From Variovorax sp. Root318D1 (GTDB lineage Bacteria; Pseudomonadota; Gammaproteobacteria; Burkholderiales; Burkholderiaceae_C): a stretch of 64,000 bases of DNA. Positions 10,898 to 19,579 of the stretch are shown one piece after another. Position numbers and translations under genes: made by a program. The notes beneath the pieces were generated by a model that was not told where the DNA came from, did no database searches, and saw only the letters and a list, made by a program, of their open reading frames with translations. Position 1 is the first letter of the stretch, and each line of letters starts with the position of its first letter. The stretch spans positions 425,055 to 489,054 of the forward strand of contig NZ_LMCQ01000019.1 in NCBI RefSeq assembly GCF_001424835.1. The letters run 5' to 3'.

Positions 10898-12232
10898 TCA
10901 GTGGCTGGCAGCGCCCGCGCCCAGGGGCGCCGCCGGCTGCTCGGACTCGGCCAGCGGCTCGTCGTCGGGCGAATAGGAGCCATCGAGCACGGCATGCGCG
11001 CGCTGGCGGTCGATGTCGCCCTCCCAGGCCGCGATGGCCACCGTGGCCACACAGTTGCCGATCAGGTTGCCCAGCGCGCGGGCAATGCCCATGAACCAGT
11101 CGACCGAGAGCACCAGCACCAGCCCGATGGCGGGAATGGCCGGAATCGCATGCAGCGTGGCGGCCAGCACCACGATCGCCGAGCCCGGCACGCCGTGCGC
11201 GCCCTTGGAAGTGACCAGCGCAATGGCCAGGATGGTCAAGAGGTCGGCCATCGAGATCGGCGTGTTGGTGGCCTGCGCGATGAACACGGCCGCCAGCGTG
11301 ATGTAGATCGAGAACGCGTCCAGGTTGAACGAATAGCCCGTGGGAATCACCAGGCCGACTGTGGAGTCGCGAATGCCCATGCGGCGAAGCTTGGCCATGA
11401 TCTGCGGCAGCACGCTGTCCGACGAGGTGGTGGCGAACACGATGGCGAGCTCCTCGCGCAGGTAGCGCAGCAGCTTCCACAGGCTGAAGCCCGACATGCG
11501 CATGACCAGCCCCAGCACCACGAACACGAAGACCAGCACCGCGCCGTAGAAGAGGGCGACCAGCATGCCGAGCTGCTTGAGAGAGCCGATGCCGTATTTG
11601 CCTACGGTGAAGGCAATGGCGCCCAGCACGCCGAGCGGCGCCAGCTTGATGATGATGCCCATGATCTTGAACAGCACCAGCGAGAGCGCGTCCACCACCG
11701 CGCCCACCGGCTTGCCGCGCTCTCCGAGCAGCGACAGCGCGCAGCCGAACAGCACCGCGAACAGCAGCACCTGCAGCACGTCGCCGGTGGCAAAGGCGTT
11801 CACCACCGTGGTGGGAATCAGCTTCATCAGGAACTCGACCGTGCCGCCGCTCGTGAGCTTGTCGGCGTTCGAGGCATAGGCGCTCATGGCGGCGGCGTCG
11901 AGCTTGCCCGGGTCCACGTTCATGCCCACGCCGGGCTCGAACACAAAGGCCAGCACAAGGCCCATGGCCAGTGCAATGGTGGTCAGCACCTCGAAGTAGA
12001 TCAACGCCTTCACACCGACCCGGCCCACGCGCTTCAGGTCGCCCGCGCCGGCGATTCCGTGCACCACCACGCAGAACACCAGCACCGGGATGATCATCTT
12101 GATCAGCTTGATGAAACCGTCGCCGAGCGGCTTGAGTTTGACGGCGAACTCCGGTATGAAGAGGCCAGCGAGCACGCCGAGCACCAGCGCTATGACGACT
12201 TGGCCGAAGAGGGATTTGGCGAAACGGGGCAT
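10898..12232 (-). CDS. dctA: C4-dicarboxylate / proton-sodium symporter (DAACS family)
   Basis: Imports C4-dicarboxylates such as succinate, fumarate or malate. The 444-residue protein starting MPRFAKSLFGQ has the glutamate-transporter fold: eight transmembrane helices, hairpin motif ATTSSDSVLPQ (HP1, ~272-282), then GYSFNLDAFSIY (helix 7) and FIAQATNTP. Typical DctA has NLDGT at the helix 7 sodium/substrate site; here it reads NLDAF, a visible departure. I preferred the ATG at 12232 because GGAAGG lies seven bases upstream; an in-frame ATG at 12247 overlaps that box. Cotranscribed with the following GntR gene. Confidence 0.9.
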   Translation of the reverse strand: MPRFAKSLFGQVVIALVLGVLAGLFIPEFAVKLKPLGDGFIKLIKMIIPVLVFCVVVHGIAGAGDLKRVGRVGVKALIYFEVLTTIALAMGLVLAFVFEPGVGMNVDPGKLDAAAMSAYASNADKLTSGGTVEFLMKLIPTTVVNAFATGDVLQVLLFAVLFGCALSLLGERGKPVGAVVDALSLVLFKIMGIIIKLAPLGVLGAIAFTVGKYGIGSLKQLGMLVALFYGAVLVFVFVVLGLVMRMSGFSLWKLLRYLREELAIVFATTSSDSVLPQIMAKLRRMGIRDSTVGLVIPTGYSFNLDAFSIYITLAAVFIAQATNTPISMADLLTILAIALVTSKGAHGVPGSAIVVLAATLHAIPAIPAIGLVLVLSVDWFMGIARALGNLIGNCVATVAIAAWEGDIDRQRAHAVLDGSYSPDDEPLAESEQPAAPLGAGAASH

Positions 12233-12254
12233 GGGGCGACCTTCCATGGGTTGA

Positions 12255-12284
12255 ATGCAAGATCACCAAAATCTTGCATACAAG
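12255..12284. promoter_or_regulatory. Overlapping inverted repeats, candidate GntR operator of dctA
   Basis: Two symmetric elements overlap 23-52 bp ahead of the dctA start: a perfect 9-bp inverted repeat ATGCAAGAT-N7-ATCTTGCAT (12255-12279) and the FadR-subfamily-like near-palindrome CTTGCATACAAG (12273-12284). The linked GntR/FCD regulator is the obvious candidate to bind. Confidence 0.55.
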
Positions 12285-12371
12285 CAATGTAGGCAAGAAG
12301 GCTCCGATTCGTTCCGAGGGTATTCCCGTCTTCCATGGCGGCGTCGCACTCACGCAACCACTATGAATTAG

Positions 12372-12406
12372 TGTGACATTTTCACATTACTCACATATAG
12401 TCACAT
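12372..12406. promoter_or_regulatory. TCACAT repeat cluster upstream of the pilin operon
   Basis: TGTGA-N5-TCACA (12372-12386), then further TCACAT copies at 12391 and 12401, so three copies start at 12382, 12391 and 12401 in an AT-rich stretch 65-100 bp before pilE. The near-helical spacing suggests a regulator stacked on one face. The first element is one base shorter than a CRP site, so CRP is not claimed. Confidence 0.4.
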
Positions 12407-12469
12407 TCAAATGACTTGCGGGCCCGCTTTCGCTTTAAATGGAGAGCGGGTGGCCGAACGGGTTAGCTT

Positions 12470-12952
12470 ATGTATCAGTTCTTAAGAAAATCGAAGCCCA
12501 CATCGATGCGTGTTAGCTTGTCCGGCCCCCGGACGGGGCTAACGCGGGTGCGCGGCTTCTCGCTGATCGAACTGATGGTGACGGTGGCGATCGTCGGCAT
12601 CCTCGCGGCCATTGCCTATCCCTCGTACACCAGCTACATAGTTCGCTCCAATCGGTCGGCGGCCCAGGGTTACATGCTCGAGGTCAGCAGCCTGCAGCAG
12701 CGCTACCTGCTGGACGCGCGGACCTATGCAGCTGACCTTGCCACGCTTAATTCGAGCGTTCCCTCCCACGTGTCGTCCAACTACACGGTCACGACGCCCC
12801 TCAAGACCGGAACCACGCTACCTGGCTTCACGGTCACGGCAACGCCGATCGGCAGCCAGTTGGCGCGGGACACCGCCTGCGGAACGCTGACCATTGATGA
12901 GGCGGGCACGAAAACCGCGTCGGGCTCCAGGGGAGTGGCGGGATGCTGGTAG
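12470..12952 (+). CDS. pilE: Type IV pilin PilE-like minor pilin
   Basis: A type IV prepilin of 160 residues. The prepilin peptidase site is RG^FSLIELMVTVAIVGILAA, with Glu at +5 of the mature protein and the hydrophobic N-helix that packs into the pilus core; the PSYTSYIVRSNRSAAQ region is typical PilE. Two Cys near the C-terminus (CGTLTI, GVAGCW) can form the D-region disulphide. From the ATG at 12470 the leader is 29 residues, long for a type IVa pilin; an in-frame ATG at 12506 gives a 17-residue leader. First gene of the pilE-fimT-pilV-pilW-pilX-pilY1 operon. Start uncertain. Confidence 0.88.
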   Translation: MYQFLRKSKPTSMRVSLSGPRTGLTRVRGFSLIELMVTVAIVGILAAIAYPSYTSYIVRSNRSAAQGYMLEVSSLQQRYLLDARTYAADLATLNSSVPSHVSSNYTVTTPLKTGTTLPGFTVTATPIGSQLARDTACGTLTIDEAGTKTASGSRGVAGCW

Positions 12953-13422
12953 GCCGCCGTTCGAAGCTCCGCGCGCAGGGCTTCACGCTGATTGAACTGG
13001 TTACAACCATCACGGTCATGGCGATCCTGGCCGGCCTCGCGTTGCCCTCCTTCAGCGCATTCGTTGCCAACCAGCGCATCCGCAACGTCTCCTTCGACCT
13101 CATGGCTGCCCTCACGCTTGCCCGCAGCCAGGCTGTGACCCGCAACACCAGCGTATCCCTGCAGAAGGTCGGAACCGCCTGGGACGGTGGTTGGAGAGTG
13201 AGCGATGGCACCCTCACGTTCCACAACCAGGAAGCCTACAAGAACCTCTCGATCACCGATTCGCAGGACCTGGGCGCCATCACCTATGGCAAGGATGGCC
13301 GCACCGTGACAACGAGCACTAAATTCACCATCGCACCGTCGTCCGAGGTGAGCGGCGTGAGTTCGCGCTGTGTCTCCATCGGCCTGAGCGGCGTGCCGAG
13401 CAGCAGCACGGGAGCCTGTTGA
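12943..13422 (+). CDS. fimT: GspH/FimT-family minor pseudopilin
   Basis: A 159-residue minor pilin with prepilin cleavage motif QG^FTLIELVTTITVMAILAG (leader about 12 residues) followed by the GspH/FimT domain (LPSFSAFVANQRIRNVSFDL and the MAALTLARSQAV helix). Minor pilins of this class cap and prime pilus assembly, and in some species FimT binds DNA during transformation. It overlaps pilE by 10 bp and pilV by one base (TGATG), so translation is coupled. Two Cys near the end (SRCVSIG, TGAC) may pair. Confidence 0.88.
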   Translation: MLVGRRSKLRAQGFTLIELVTTITVMAILAGLALPSFSAFVANQRIRNVSFDLMAALTLARSQAVTRNTSVSLQKVGTAWDGGWRVSDGTLTFHNQEAYKNLSITDSQDLGAITYGKDGRTVTTSTKFTIAPSSEVSGVSSRCVSIGLSGVPSSSTGAC

Positions 13423-14057
13423 TGTCACTCCGTACTTATGGTCACCTGCCTTCGGGGGCCGCACAACAGCAAGGGATCGCTCTGGTCGAAGTGCTGGTCT
13501 CGCTCGTCATCCTGCTGTTCGGGCTGCTTGGCCTCGTGGGGGTGAGCAGTCGTTCGAGCACGGCCGAAATGGAGTCCTATCAGCGGGTCCAGGCCCTTCA
13601 GCTCGTGCAGGACATGTCGGACCGCCTCAACGCCAACCGGAAGGTTGCGACGTGCTACTCCAATGGAGCGACCGGCGTGAAATTGGGCACTGGCACCGGG
13701 AACACCGGGGCGGCGAGCTGCGCTGCGGGAAATGCGCAGCAGCAGGCGCGAGCCGTGGCCGATCTGGCGGCCTGGGACAGCATGCTCAAGGGGCAGGCCG
13801 AGATCCAGCCGGCCACCAAGCCCGGCCAGGCGAGCACCAACGTCGGCGCCATGATCGGCGCTATCGGCTGCGTGACGCTCGACGACGCCGCAAACAACGT
13901 TTACATGATCGCCGTGTCGTGGCAAGGCCTCGTCAAGACGGCCGCTCCGACCCTGGCAGATGGCACCACTGCATTCCCCTGCGGAAGCGGCGCCTACAGC
14001 GACGAAAAACTGCACCGGGTCGTCACCACCAAGGTCCGGATCGGGGCACTCTCGTGA
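13422..14057 (+). CDS. pilV: Type IV pilus minor pilin PilV
   Basis: A 211-residue minor pilin. Its N-terminal segment QQQGIALVEVLVSLVILLFG differs from the classic FTLIE but keeps Gly at -1 and Glu at +5, which is normal for PilV; the AEMESYQRVQALQLVQDMSD and RLNANR stretch is the PilV signature. It forms the tip-priming complex with FimT, PilW, PilX and PilY1. The ATG at 13422 overlaps the fimT stop as TGATG, which fixes the start better than the TTG three bases earlier. Confidence 0.88.
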   Translation: MSLRTYGHLPSGAAQQQGIALVEVLVSLVILLFGLLGLVGVSSRSSTAEMESYQRVQALQLVQDMSDRLNANRKVATCYSNGATGVKLGTGTGNTGAASCAAGNAQQQARAVADLAAWDSMLKGQAEIQPATKPGQASTNVGAMIGAIGCVTLDDAANNVYMIAVSWQGLVKTAAPTLADGTTAFPCGSGAYSDEKLHRVVTTKVRIGALS

Positions 14058-15124
14058 AAAAGCCAACTATGTTCCATCGAAGACGGTGCGGCCGGGGCTT
14101 TACGCTGATCGAGTTGATGGTGGCCATCACCCTTGGTCTGTTCCTTCTGATCGGCCTGAGCAGCCTGCTGGTGTCAACCGTCAGCTCCCGGTCCGAGCTC
14201 GACAAGTCTTCGCGCCAGATCGACAACGGGCGCTACGCATTGCAGGTGCTCACCGACGACATACAACTCGCCGGCTTTGTGGGCGCAAGCTCGAGCACGG
14301 CTTTCGCGACCGTGACGCCCGTGGCCTGCCCGTCGAGCATTGCCGACTTGGGCTATTCGGCGACGACGAGCCCGGGCACCTCCAACGTTCCGTTGCCGGT
14401 CTACGCGCTGGGCAGCGAGCCGAGTTGCCTCGACCACGTGATGTCCGGCACCGCCATCCTGGTCGTCACGCGCGTCGGCACGAGTGCCGTGACGGTGGCC
14501 TCGGCGGTCAGCGGCGAGCGCTACCTGCAGATCTCCGCCTGCTCGACCGACTTGCTGCCCTTCGTGGCGGCGGCCGGCTCCTCGACATCGAGTTTCAACC
14601 TGATGCAGAAGGACTGCCTTTCGACCAAGCTCGCGCCGGTGCGCAAGATCGTGCAGCACGTGTACTTCGTGAGCACCTGCAACGTGTGCGGCACCGACAC
14701 CACACCCACGCTCAAGATGGCCGAATACGTCAATGGAGCGATGACCATCACACCGCTGGTGGAAGGCATCGAAAACCTGCAGCTCGACTACGGCGTCGAC
14801 ATGGATGCCAACGGCTCACCCGACTGCTACACCAGCAACCCGGGCAGCCCTCCCACGGCGGAAGTCGCCGTGGCCGTGTGCCCGCAAACGACGCCGGCCT
14901 ACGACTGGACAGTGGCCGCGACCAATTGGGCCAACGTCATGGCAATCCGCATACACGTGCTGGCGCGCAACACCGAGTCCAGCAGCGGCTGGACCGACTC
15001 CCGGACCTACAACCTCGGCCTGGCAACGCCGACGGCCGGCCCGTTCAACGACCGCATCAAGCGGCACGTCTACAGCACGGTTGCCCGCCTGTACAACAGC
15101 TCGGGCCAGAGAGAAACACCATGA
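14054..15124 (+). CDS. pilW: Type IV pilus minor pilin PilW
   Basis: A 356-residue minor pilin, the largest of the set as is usual for PilW. Cleavage motif RG^FTLIELMVAITLGLFLLI, then SRSELDKSSRQIDNGRYALQ, the standard PilW N-helix. Many paired Cys in the C-terminal domain (for example CNVCGTD) suggest disulphides. The GTG at 14054 overlaps the pilV stop as GTGA and gives a 15-residue leader; an ATG at 14069 (10-residue leader) is also possible. It ends in an ATGA overlap with pilX. Confidence 0.88.
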   Translation: MKKPTMFHRRRCGRGFTLIELMVAITLGLFLLIGLSSLLVSTVSSRSELDKSSRQIDNGRYALQVLTDDIQLAGFVGASSSTAFATVTPVACPSSIADLGYSATTSPGTSNVPLPVYALGSEPSCLDHVMSGTAILVVTRVGTSAVTVASAVSGERYLQISACSTDLLPFVAAAGSSTSSFNLMQKDCLSTKLAPVRKIVQHVYFVSTCNVCGTDTTPTLKMAEYVNGAMTITPLVEGIENLQLDYGVDMDANGSPDCYTSNPGSPPTAEVAVAVCPQTTPAYDWTVAATNWANVMAIRIHVLARNTESSSGWTDSRTYNLGLATPTAGPFNDRIKRHVYSTVARLYNSSGQRETP

Positions 15125-15675
15125 ACCGTTCCAAAAATGCCTTCGCCCGCGCAAGGGTCCAAACAGGTGCAACCTTGCTGGTCTCCATGATCTTCCTGGT
15201 GGTGCTGACGCTCATGGTGGTTTCAGCCGTCAAGGTCACCAACGTCAACACGAAGGTGGTCGGCAACATGCAGACCGAGAGCGAGGCCAATGCGGCTGCA
15301 ATGCAAGCGATCGAAGCGACGATCAGCACGGACTTCACATCGATGCCGGTGGCCAGCACCACCACGGTGGACATCAACAACAGCGGCCAGACCGGTTCCG
15401 CATACACCGCTGCCGTGGCTGCGCCGGTATGTACCGGCATCAAGCCCATCAAGCTCAGCGAACTGGATGCCACCCTGACCAGCGACCAGCCCTGCTACGT
15501 GAGCGGCGCCTCGCAGAACACGGGCATCGCCGGCAGCAGCGCTGGTGGCAATTCGCTGTGCTCCAACTCCAACTGGGACGTCAGTGCCAGCGCTACCCCG
15601 CCCGCCGGTGGCGCTCCGAACGCCCCGACTCACCAAGGCATTGCAGTGCGCGTCGCAGTGGGTGCGGCATGCTGA
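15121..15675 (+). CDS. pilX: Type IV pilus minor pilin/assembly protein PilX
   Basis: A 184-residue protein with the PilX N-terminal pattern RVQTGATLLVSMIFLVVLTL, a hydrophobic helix without the usual FTLIE Glu, and then VTNVNTKVVGNMQTESEANA, the conserved PilX helix. The C-terminal half is Ser/Thr/Ala rich with spaced Cys. PilX belongs to the minor-pilin tip complex that carries PilY1. ATGA overlap with pilW; its 3' end abuts the pilY1 start. Confidence 0.85.
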   Translation: MNRSKNAFARARVQTGATLLVSMIFLVVLTLMVVSAVKVTNVNTKVVGNMQTESEANAAAMQAIEATISTDFTSMPVASTTTVDINNSGQTGSAYTAAVAAPVCTGIKPIKLSELDATLTSDQPCYVSGASQNTGIAGSSAGGNSLCSNSNWDVSASATPPAGGAPNAPTHQGIAVRVAVGAAC

Positions 15676-15692
15676 TCAAACGGGAGTCGGAC

Positions 15693-18600
15693 ATGACGAA
15701 GAAATCGAATTTCTGGCAGTTGAGTGCCTTGGCTTTGCTTGCGCTGGCAAGCGCCGGCGCAAGGGCCGACGACATCGACATCTATCAGGGCACGGTCAGC
15801 GGCGGCGCCCCCAACCTGCTGCTAATGCTCGACAACTCGGCTGCGGCGAGTGCGAGTTCGAGCTTCACCTGTTCTGAACTGACAGTGAACGATCCCTCGA
15901 AGAATCTGGGCTTCGAGCAGTGCGGGTTGTACAGCGCCATCAAGTCAGTCGCCACCGATGCCGCCCTGAACGGCAACATCAGTCTGGGCCTGATGTACTT
16001 CCCAACGGGCGGGGCCAACGGCGGCACTTTCGTCCTGCCCGCTGCATCGCCGGCGCCGAGCTCCCTGCTGCTGATGGACGGTAACGGTACCGACGGCAAG
16101 GGTGTCAACCAGATGCTCTCGAGGGTCGCGGCTTTGAGCCTTGCCAGCGATAAGTCGAACAACAACCAGACTGCTCAGGCCATGCAGGAAGCTTGGGCCT
16201 TTTACCAGGGCAAGACCGGTCTGTCTGGCACCACCTACCCGGGGCTGACGAACCAGCAAGCCTGTGCCAGGAATTTCCTTCTCTACATCACGCTCGCCAC
16301 CAACAACCAGAAACCACAGGACAGCGGCAACGTGGGCGGATCTGCCTTGCAGACAGCCGGAGCCCTGACCTCGCTTCCCACCCAGGTGGCGCTGCCGAGC
16401 TGGAAGTCGCCGATCTCTCCGAACGCCACAGCGGCTGCCAAGTACAAGAGCGACTACTCCGACGAGTGGGCGAACTTCATGTACACGGGGACTTCACCCA
16501 ACCTCACGACGCCTTATCCGGCCATCACCACCTACACCATCATCCTGAGCGATGGCAGCAACCCGGATTACGAGCAGCTCATGGTCAGCATGGCCAACCA
16601 GGGGGGGGGCGCGTATTTCATAGTGAAGCTTGGCGACGTCAGCGCACTGGCCGATGCCATCAAACGGGTGTTCACGGAAGTGCAGGCCGTCAACAGCGTG
16701 TTCGCAGCGCCTGTATTGCCGGTGAGTGCCAACACGCAGGGCACCTACGTCAACCAGATCTACATGGGCATGTTCCGCCCGGACGGCTCCGACAACCCGC
16801 GCTGGATGGGCAATCTCAAGCAGTACCAGTTCGGCGTGGACATCACCGACCCGACCGCGCCCCAGCTGTTTCTGGCCGATGCCTCCTGGGGCACCTATTC
16901 GGCCGGCACCAATGCGAACCGGGCGTTGAGCGCGTCGGGGACCGGGTTCATCTCGCCCTCGGCGGTCAGCTTTTGGACCTCCAAGGACATCGCTTCGCTG
17001 CCTGACTCCAAGGGCGGCTTCTGGCTCAATGCCTTCAAGGCGCAAGGCGCCGCGGACGGCTACGACTGGGCGGACGGACAGGTCGTCGAGAAGGGCGGGG
17101 TCGGGCAGCAGATCCGTCTCAAGTACCTGAAAGACAGTTATCCCACGACTTCGACGGCAAGCGCGACGACGGCACGCAACGTGTACACCTGCGTCGGCAC
17201 CGGGTGTACCGCCAATGCGGCATTGAGCACGATGCCTTTCAAGGCCGGTAACACGAACCTCACATCCACCGCGCTGGGAATCCCGGCGTCGAGCTCGGTA
17301 ACGGCCGTCAACCTGATCAACTGGGCGCGCGGCGACGACACGTTCGCGGCAGGCGACTCAGTCGCAGGGACTGAGGGCAACACCCTGCCAGATTCCAGCA
17401 TCACGATTCGCGGTTCGGTGCACGGCGACGTGCTGCACTCACGGCCCGCGGTGATCGACTATGGCGGCGCGACCGGCGTGGTGGTGTTCTACGGCGCCAA
17501 CGACGGAATGTTCCGCGCCATCAATGGCAACCAGCCCAACAATCCCACCGACAGCAGTAAGCCCAAGGGCAGCTGTACGTTGTCGACGACGTGCGCCATT
17601 ACCGTGAAGGACGCTACCGGCGCCACCGCAAGCGTGCCCCCGGGCGGCGAGCTGTGGAGCTTCGTGCCCTCGGAGTTCTACTCGGGCCTTCAGCGGCTTT
17701 ACCAGAACAGCCCGGCGCTGAAGCTGGGCAACTCCTCCACGGGCACCCCGAAGACCTACTTCTTCGATGGCGCGCCGGGCGTCTACCAGAACAGCACCAC
17801 AGGCAAGGCCTACCTCTTCCTGTCGGCGCGCCGTGGCGGCCGGTTGCTCTATGCACTGGACGTGAGCGATCCGGCCAACCCGAAGTTCATGTGGAAGCGC
17901 ACCAATGCCGATACCGGCTTTGGAGAACTCGGGCAGACCTGGTCGCAGCCGAAGGTGGCAATGATCAAGGGCCGCACGAATCCTGTGCTGATTTTCGGTG
18001 CCGGCTACGACACCAATGAAGACGCCGAGCCGCCACTGGCCGACACCATGGGCCGAGGGATCTTCATCGTCGACGCGGTTACCGGCACCATGCTCTGGCA
18101 GGCCGGCCCTGGCGGTAGCGGTACGACTTGCACCGGCAACCCCTGCGCACTGGCGGGCATGAACTACGCGATTCCGGGCGACGTTACGCTGGTGGACCGA
18201 GACTTCGACGGCTACATCGATCGGCTCTACGCTGCAGACACGGGCGGCAACATCTGGCGCGTGGATCTCCAGCCGACCGGCAGCGGCGACTTGAGCACCT
18301 GGCAGGCGACTCAGATTGCCGCGTTGGGCGGAACCGGCACGACCAAGCGCAAGTTCTTCTTCCCGCCCGACGTGGTGCTGACGAAAAACTACGACGTGCT
18401 GCTGAACATCACCGGCGACCGGGAGCACCCGCTGCTGACCCAGAAGGCCACCAGCATCGTGAACCGCTTCTACATGGTCAAGGACACCAACGTGGGAGGA
18501 AATGCATCCACCTGGACGCCCGTGCGCGATGACACCAGCAGCACCGCGGACGCCGAGCCCACTGCGCTGTTTCACGTCACTGATTCTGTCCCGTACAACG

Positions 18601-19004
18601 GCACGCTGAGTGGGTTCTACAGGACCCTGAGCGGCTCGGGTGAAAAGGGCGTGAATGCGCCGACCACCGTCGGCGGCATCGTCTACTTCGGCACCAACCA
18701 GCCCATTGTCCCGAGCACCACAAGTTGCCAGGCCAACCTGGGTTCCGCGCGCAGCTATGGCATCAACTTCCTGACGGGCAGTGCGACCTCCAAGCTGCTC
18801 GACGGCGGCGGGCTGGCGCCTTCGCCGGTGTTCGGCATCGTCACGGTCAACGTCAACGGCACGAATCGGCAGTTGCCATTCCTGATCGGCGGTGGCGGCG
18901 GCTCCGGTGCGGACGGTAAATCGGGTCTCGGCGCGCAAAAGCCGATCATCCCCCTCCACGCCACACGAAAGAGAACCTACTGGTTCCGTGAGACCGACCG
19001 CTGA
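15693..19004 (+). CDS. pilY1: Type IV pilus tip adhesin PilY1
   Basis: Pilus-tip protein that primes assembly and mediates adhesion and surface sensing. About 1103 residues with signal peptide MTKKSNFWQLSALALLALAS-AGARA. The N-terminal third is VWA-like, but the MIDAS is degraded: DNSAA at residues 47-51 instead of DxSxS. The C-terminal half is the PilY1 beta-propeller, with GVVVFYGANDGMFRAING and an EF-hand-like calcium loop DRDFDGYID (~835-843) followed by AADTGGNIWRVDL. The ATG at 15693 has GGGAG upstream; an ATG at 15669 overlaps pilX and would add eight residues. Last gene of the pilus operon. Confidence 0.92.
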   Translation: MTKKSNFWQLSALALLALASAGARADDIDIYQGTVSGGAPNLLLMLDNSAAASASSSFTCSELTVNDPSKNLGFEQCGLYSAIKSVATDAALNGNISLGLMYFPTGGANGGTFVLPAASPAPSSLLLMDGNGTDGKGVNQMLSRVAALSLASDKSNNNQTAQAMQEAWAFYQGKTGLSGTTYPGLTNQQACARNFLLYITLATNNQKPQDSGNVGGSALQTAGALTSLPTQVALPSWKSPISPNATAAAKYKSDYSDEWANFMYTGTSPNLTTPYPAITTYTIILSDGSNPDYEQLMVSMANQGGGAYFIVKLGDVSALADAIKRVFTEVQAVNSVFAAPVLPVSANTQGTYVNQIYMGMFRPDGSDNPRWMGNLKQYQFGVDITDPTAPQLFLADASWGTYSAGTNANRALSASGTGFISPSAVSFWTSKDIASLPDSKGGFWLNAFKAQGAADGYDWADGQVVEKGGVGQQIRLKYLKDSYPTTSTASATTARNVYTCVGTGCTANAALSTMPFKAGNTNLTSTALGIPASSSVTAVNLINWARGDDTFAAGDSVAGTEGNTLPDSSITIRGSVHGDVLHSRPAVIDYGGATGVVVFYGANDGMFRAINGNQPNNPTDSSKPKGSCTLSTTCAITVKDATGATASVPPGGELWSFVPSEFYSGLQRLYQNSPALKLGNSSTGTPKTYFFDGAPGVYQNSTTGKAYLFLSARRGGRLLYALDVSDPANPKFMWKRTNADTGFGELGQTWSQPKVAMIKGRTNPVLIFGAGYDTNEDAEPPLADTMGRGIFIVDAVTGTMLWQAGPGGSGTTCTGNPCALAGMNYAIPGDVTLVDRDFDGYIDRLYAADTGGNIWRVDLQPTGSGDLSTWQATQIAALGGTGTTKRKFFFPPDVVLTKNYDVLLNITGDREHPLLTQKATSIVNRFYMVKDTNVGGNASTWTPVRDDTSSTADAEPTALFHVTDSVPYNGTLSGFYRTLSGSGEKGVNAPTTVGGIVYFGTNQPIVPSTTSCQANLGSARSYGINFLTGSATSKLLDGGGLAPSPVFGIVTVNVNGTNRQLPFLIGGGGGSGADGKSGLGAQKPIIPLHATRKRTYWFRETDR

Positions 19005-19015
19005 AAGTAGGTTCA

Positions 19016-19037
19016 GCTCGCTCAAGCATGAGCGAGC
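19016..19037. terminator. Hairpin between pilY1 and the converging PfpI gene
   Basis: GCTCGCTCA-AGCA-TGAGCGAGC gives a 9-bp stem at the meeting point of two converging genes and overlaps the last codons of the PfpI gene. There is no T run on either side, so it may be only a weak bidirectional terminator. Confidence 0.4.
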
Positions 19038-19579
19038 GCCCCTGCAAACAGCCTGACCATCTCACGATCAAAGGCAAGCAGGTCTTGCGGCTTGCGGCTC
19101 GTGATCAGGTTGCCGTCGACCACGACTTCGCTGTCGACCCACCTGGCGCCGGCATTGGTCAGGTCGGTGCGCAAAGACGGCCACGACGTCAGCGTGCGGC
19201 CTTGGACGGCCCCGGCCTCGATCAGCGTCCACGGTCCGTGGCAGATGGCGGCGACGGGCTTGCCGGCCTTGAAGAAGTCGCGAACGAAGGTGACGGCCTC
19301 CTCGTCGATGCGCAGCGCATCAGGGTTCATCACGCCGCCGGGCAGCAGCAGCGCATCGAACTCATGGGCGGCCGCCTGCGAAAGCGGTATGTCGACGTTG
19401 AACTCGTCGGCCGTTTTGTGATGCTTCCAGCCGCGCACCGTGTTGTTCTTCGGCGAGACGATCTTGGTGACGGCGCCCACAGCCTCGAGGGCCTTGCGGG
19501 GTTCCGTCATCTCCGACTGCTCGAAGCCATCGGCCACGAGAATGGCGACCTTTGCGCCATCGAGTAAGGTTTTGCTCAT
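19022..19579 (-). CDS. DJ-1/PfpI family protein
   Basis: A 185-residue member of the DJ-1/PfpI superfamily. The nucleophile elbow reads AAICHGPWTLIEAG, with the Cys-His pair typical of PfpI/YhbO-type proteins; the conserved acidic residue is in the N-terminal ADGFEQSEMTEP. Members have been reported as proteases, glyoxalase/deglycases or general stress proteins, and the choice among these cannot be made here. The ATG at 19579 has AAAGGA upstream, which rules out the longer reading. Converges with pilY1. Confidence 0.85.
   Translation of the reverse strand: MSKTLLDGAKVAILVADGFEQSEMTEPRKALEAVGAVTKIVSPKNNTVRGWKHHKTADEFNVDIPLSQAAAHEFDALLLPGGVMNPDALRIDEEAVTFVRDFFKAGKPVAAICHGPWTLIEAGAVQGRTLTSWPSLRTDLTNAGARWVDSEVVVDGNLITSRKPQDLLAFDREMVRLFAGALAHA

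Noticed and set aside
12372..12386. TGTGA-N5-TCACA as a CRP site before pilE.
   Set aside because: The spacer is 5 rather than 6 bp; the repeats are reported without naming CRP.
14805..15692. An upstream in-frame extension of pilY1 reading through pilW and pilX.
   Set aside because: The extension is the out-of-frame reading of pilW/pilX; the signal peptide and RBS place the start at 15693.
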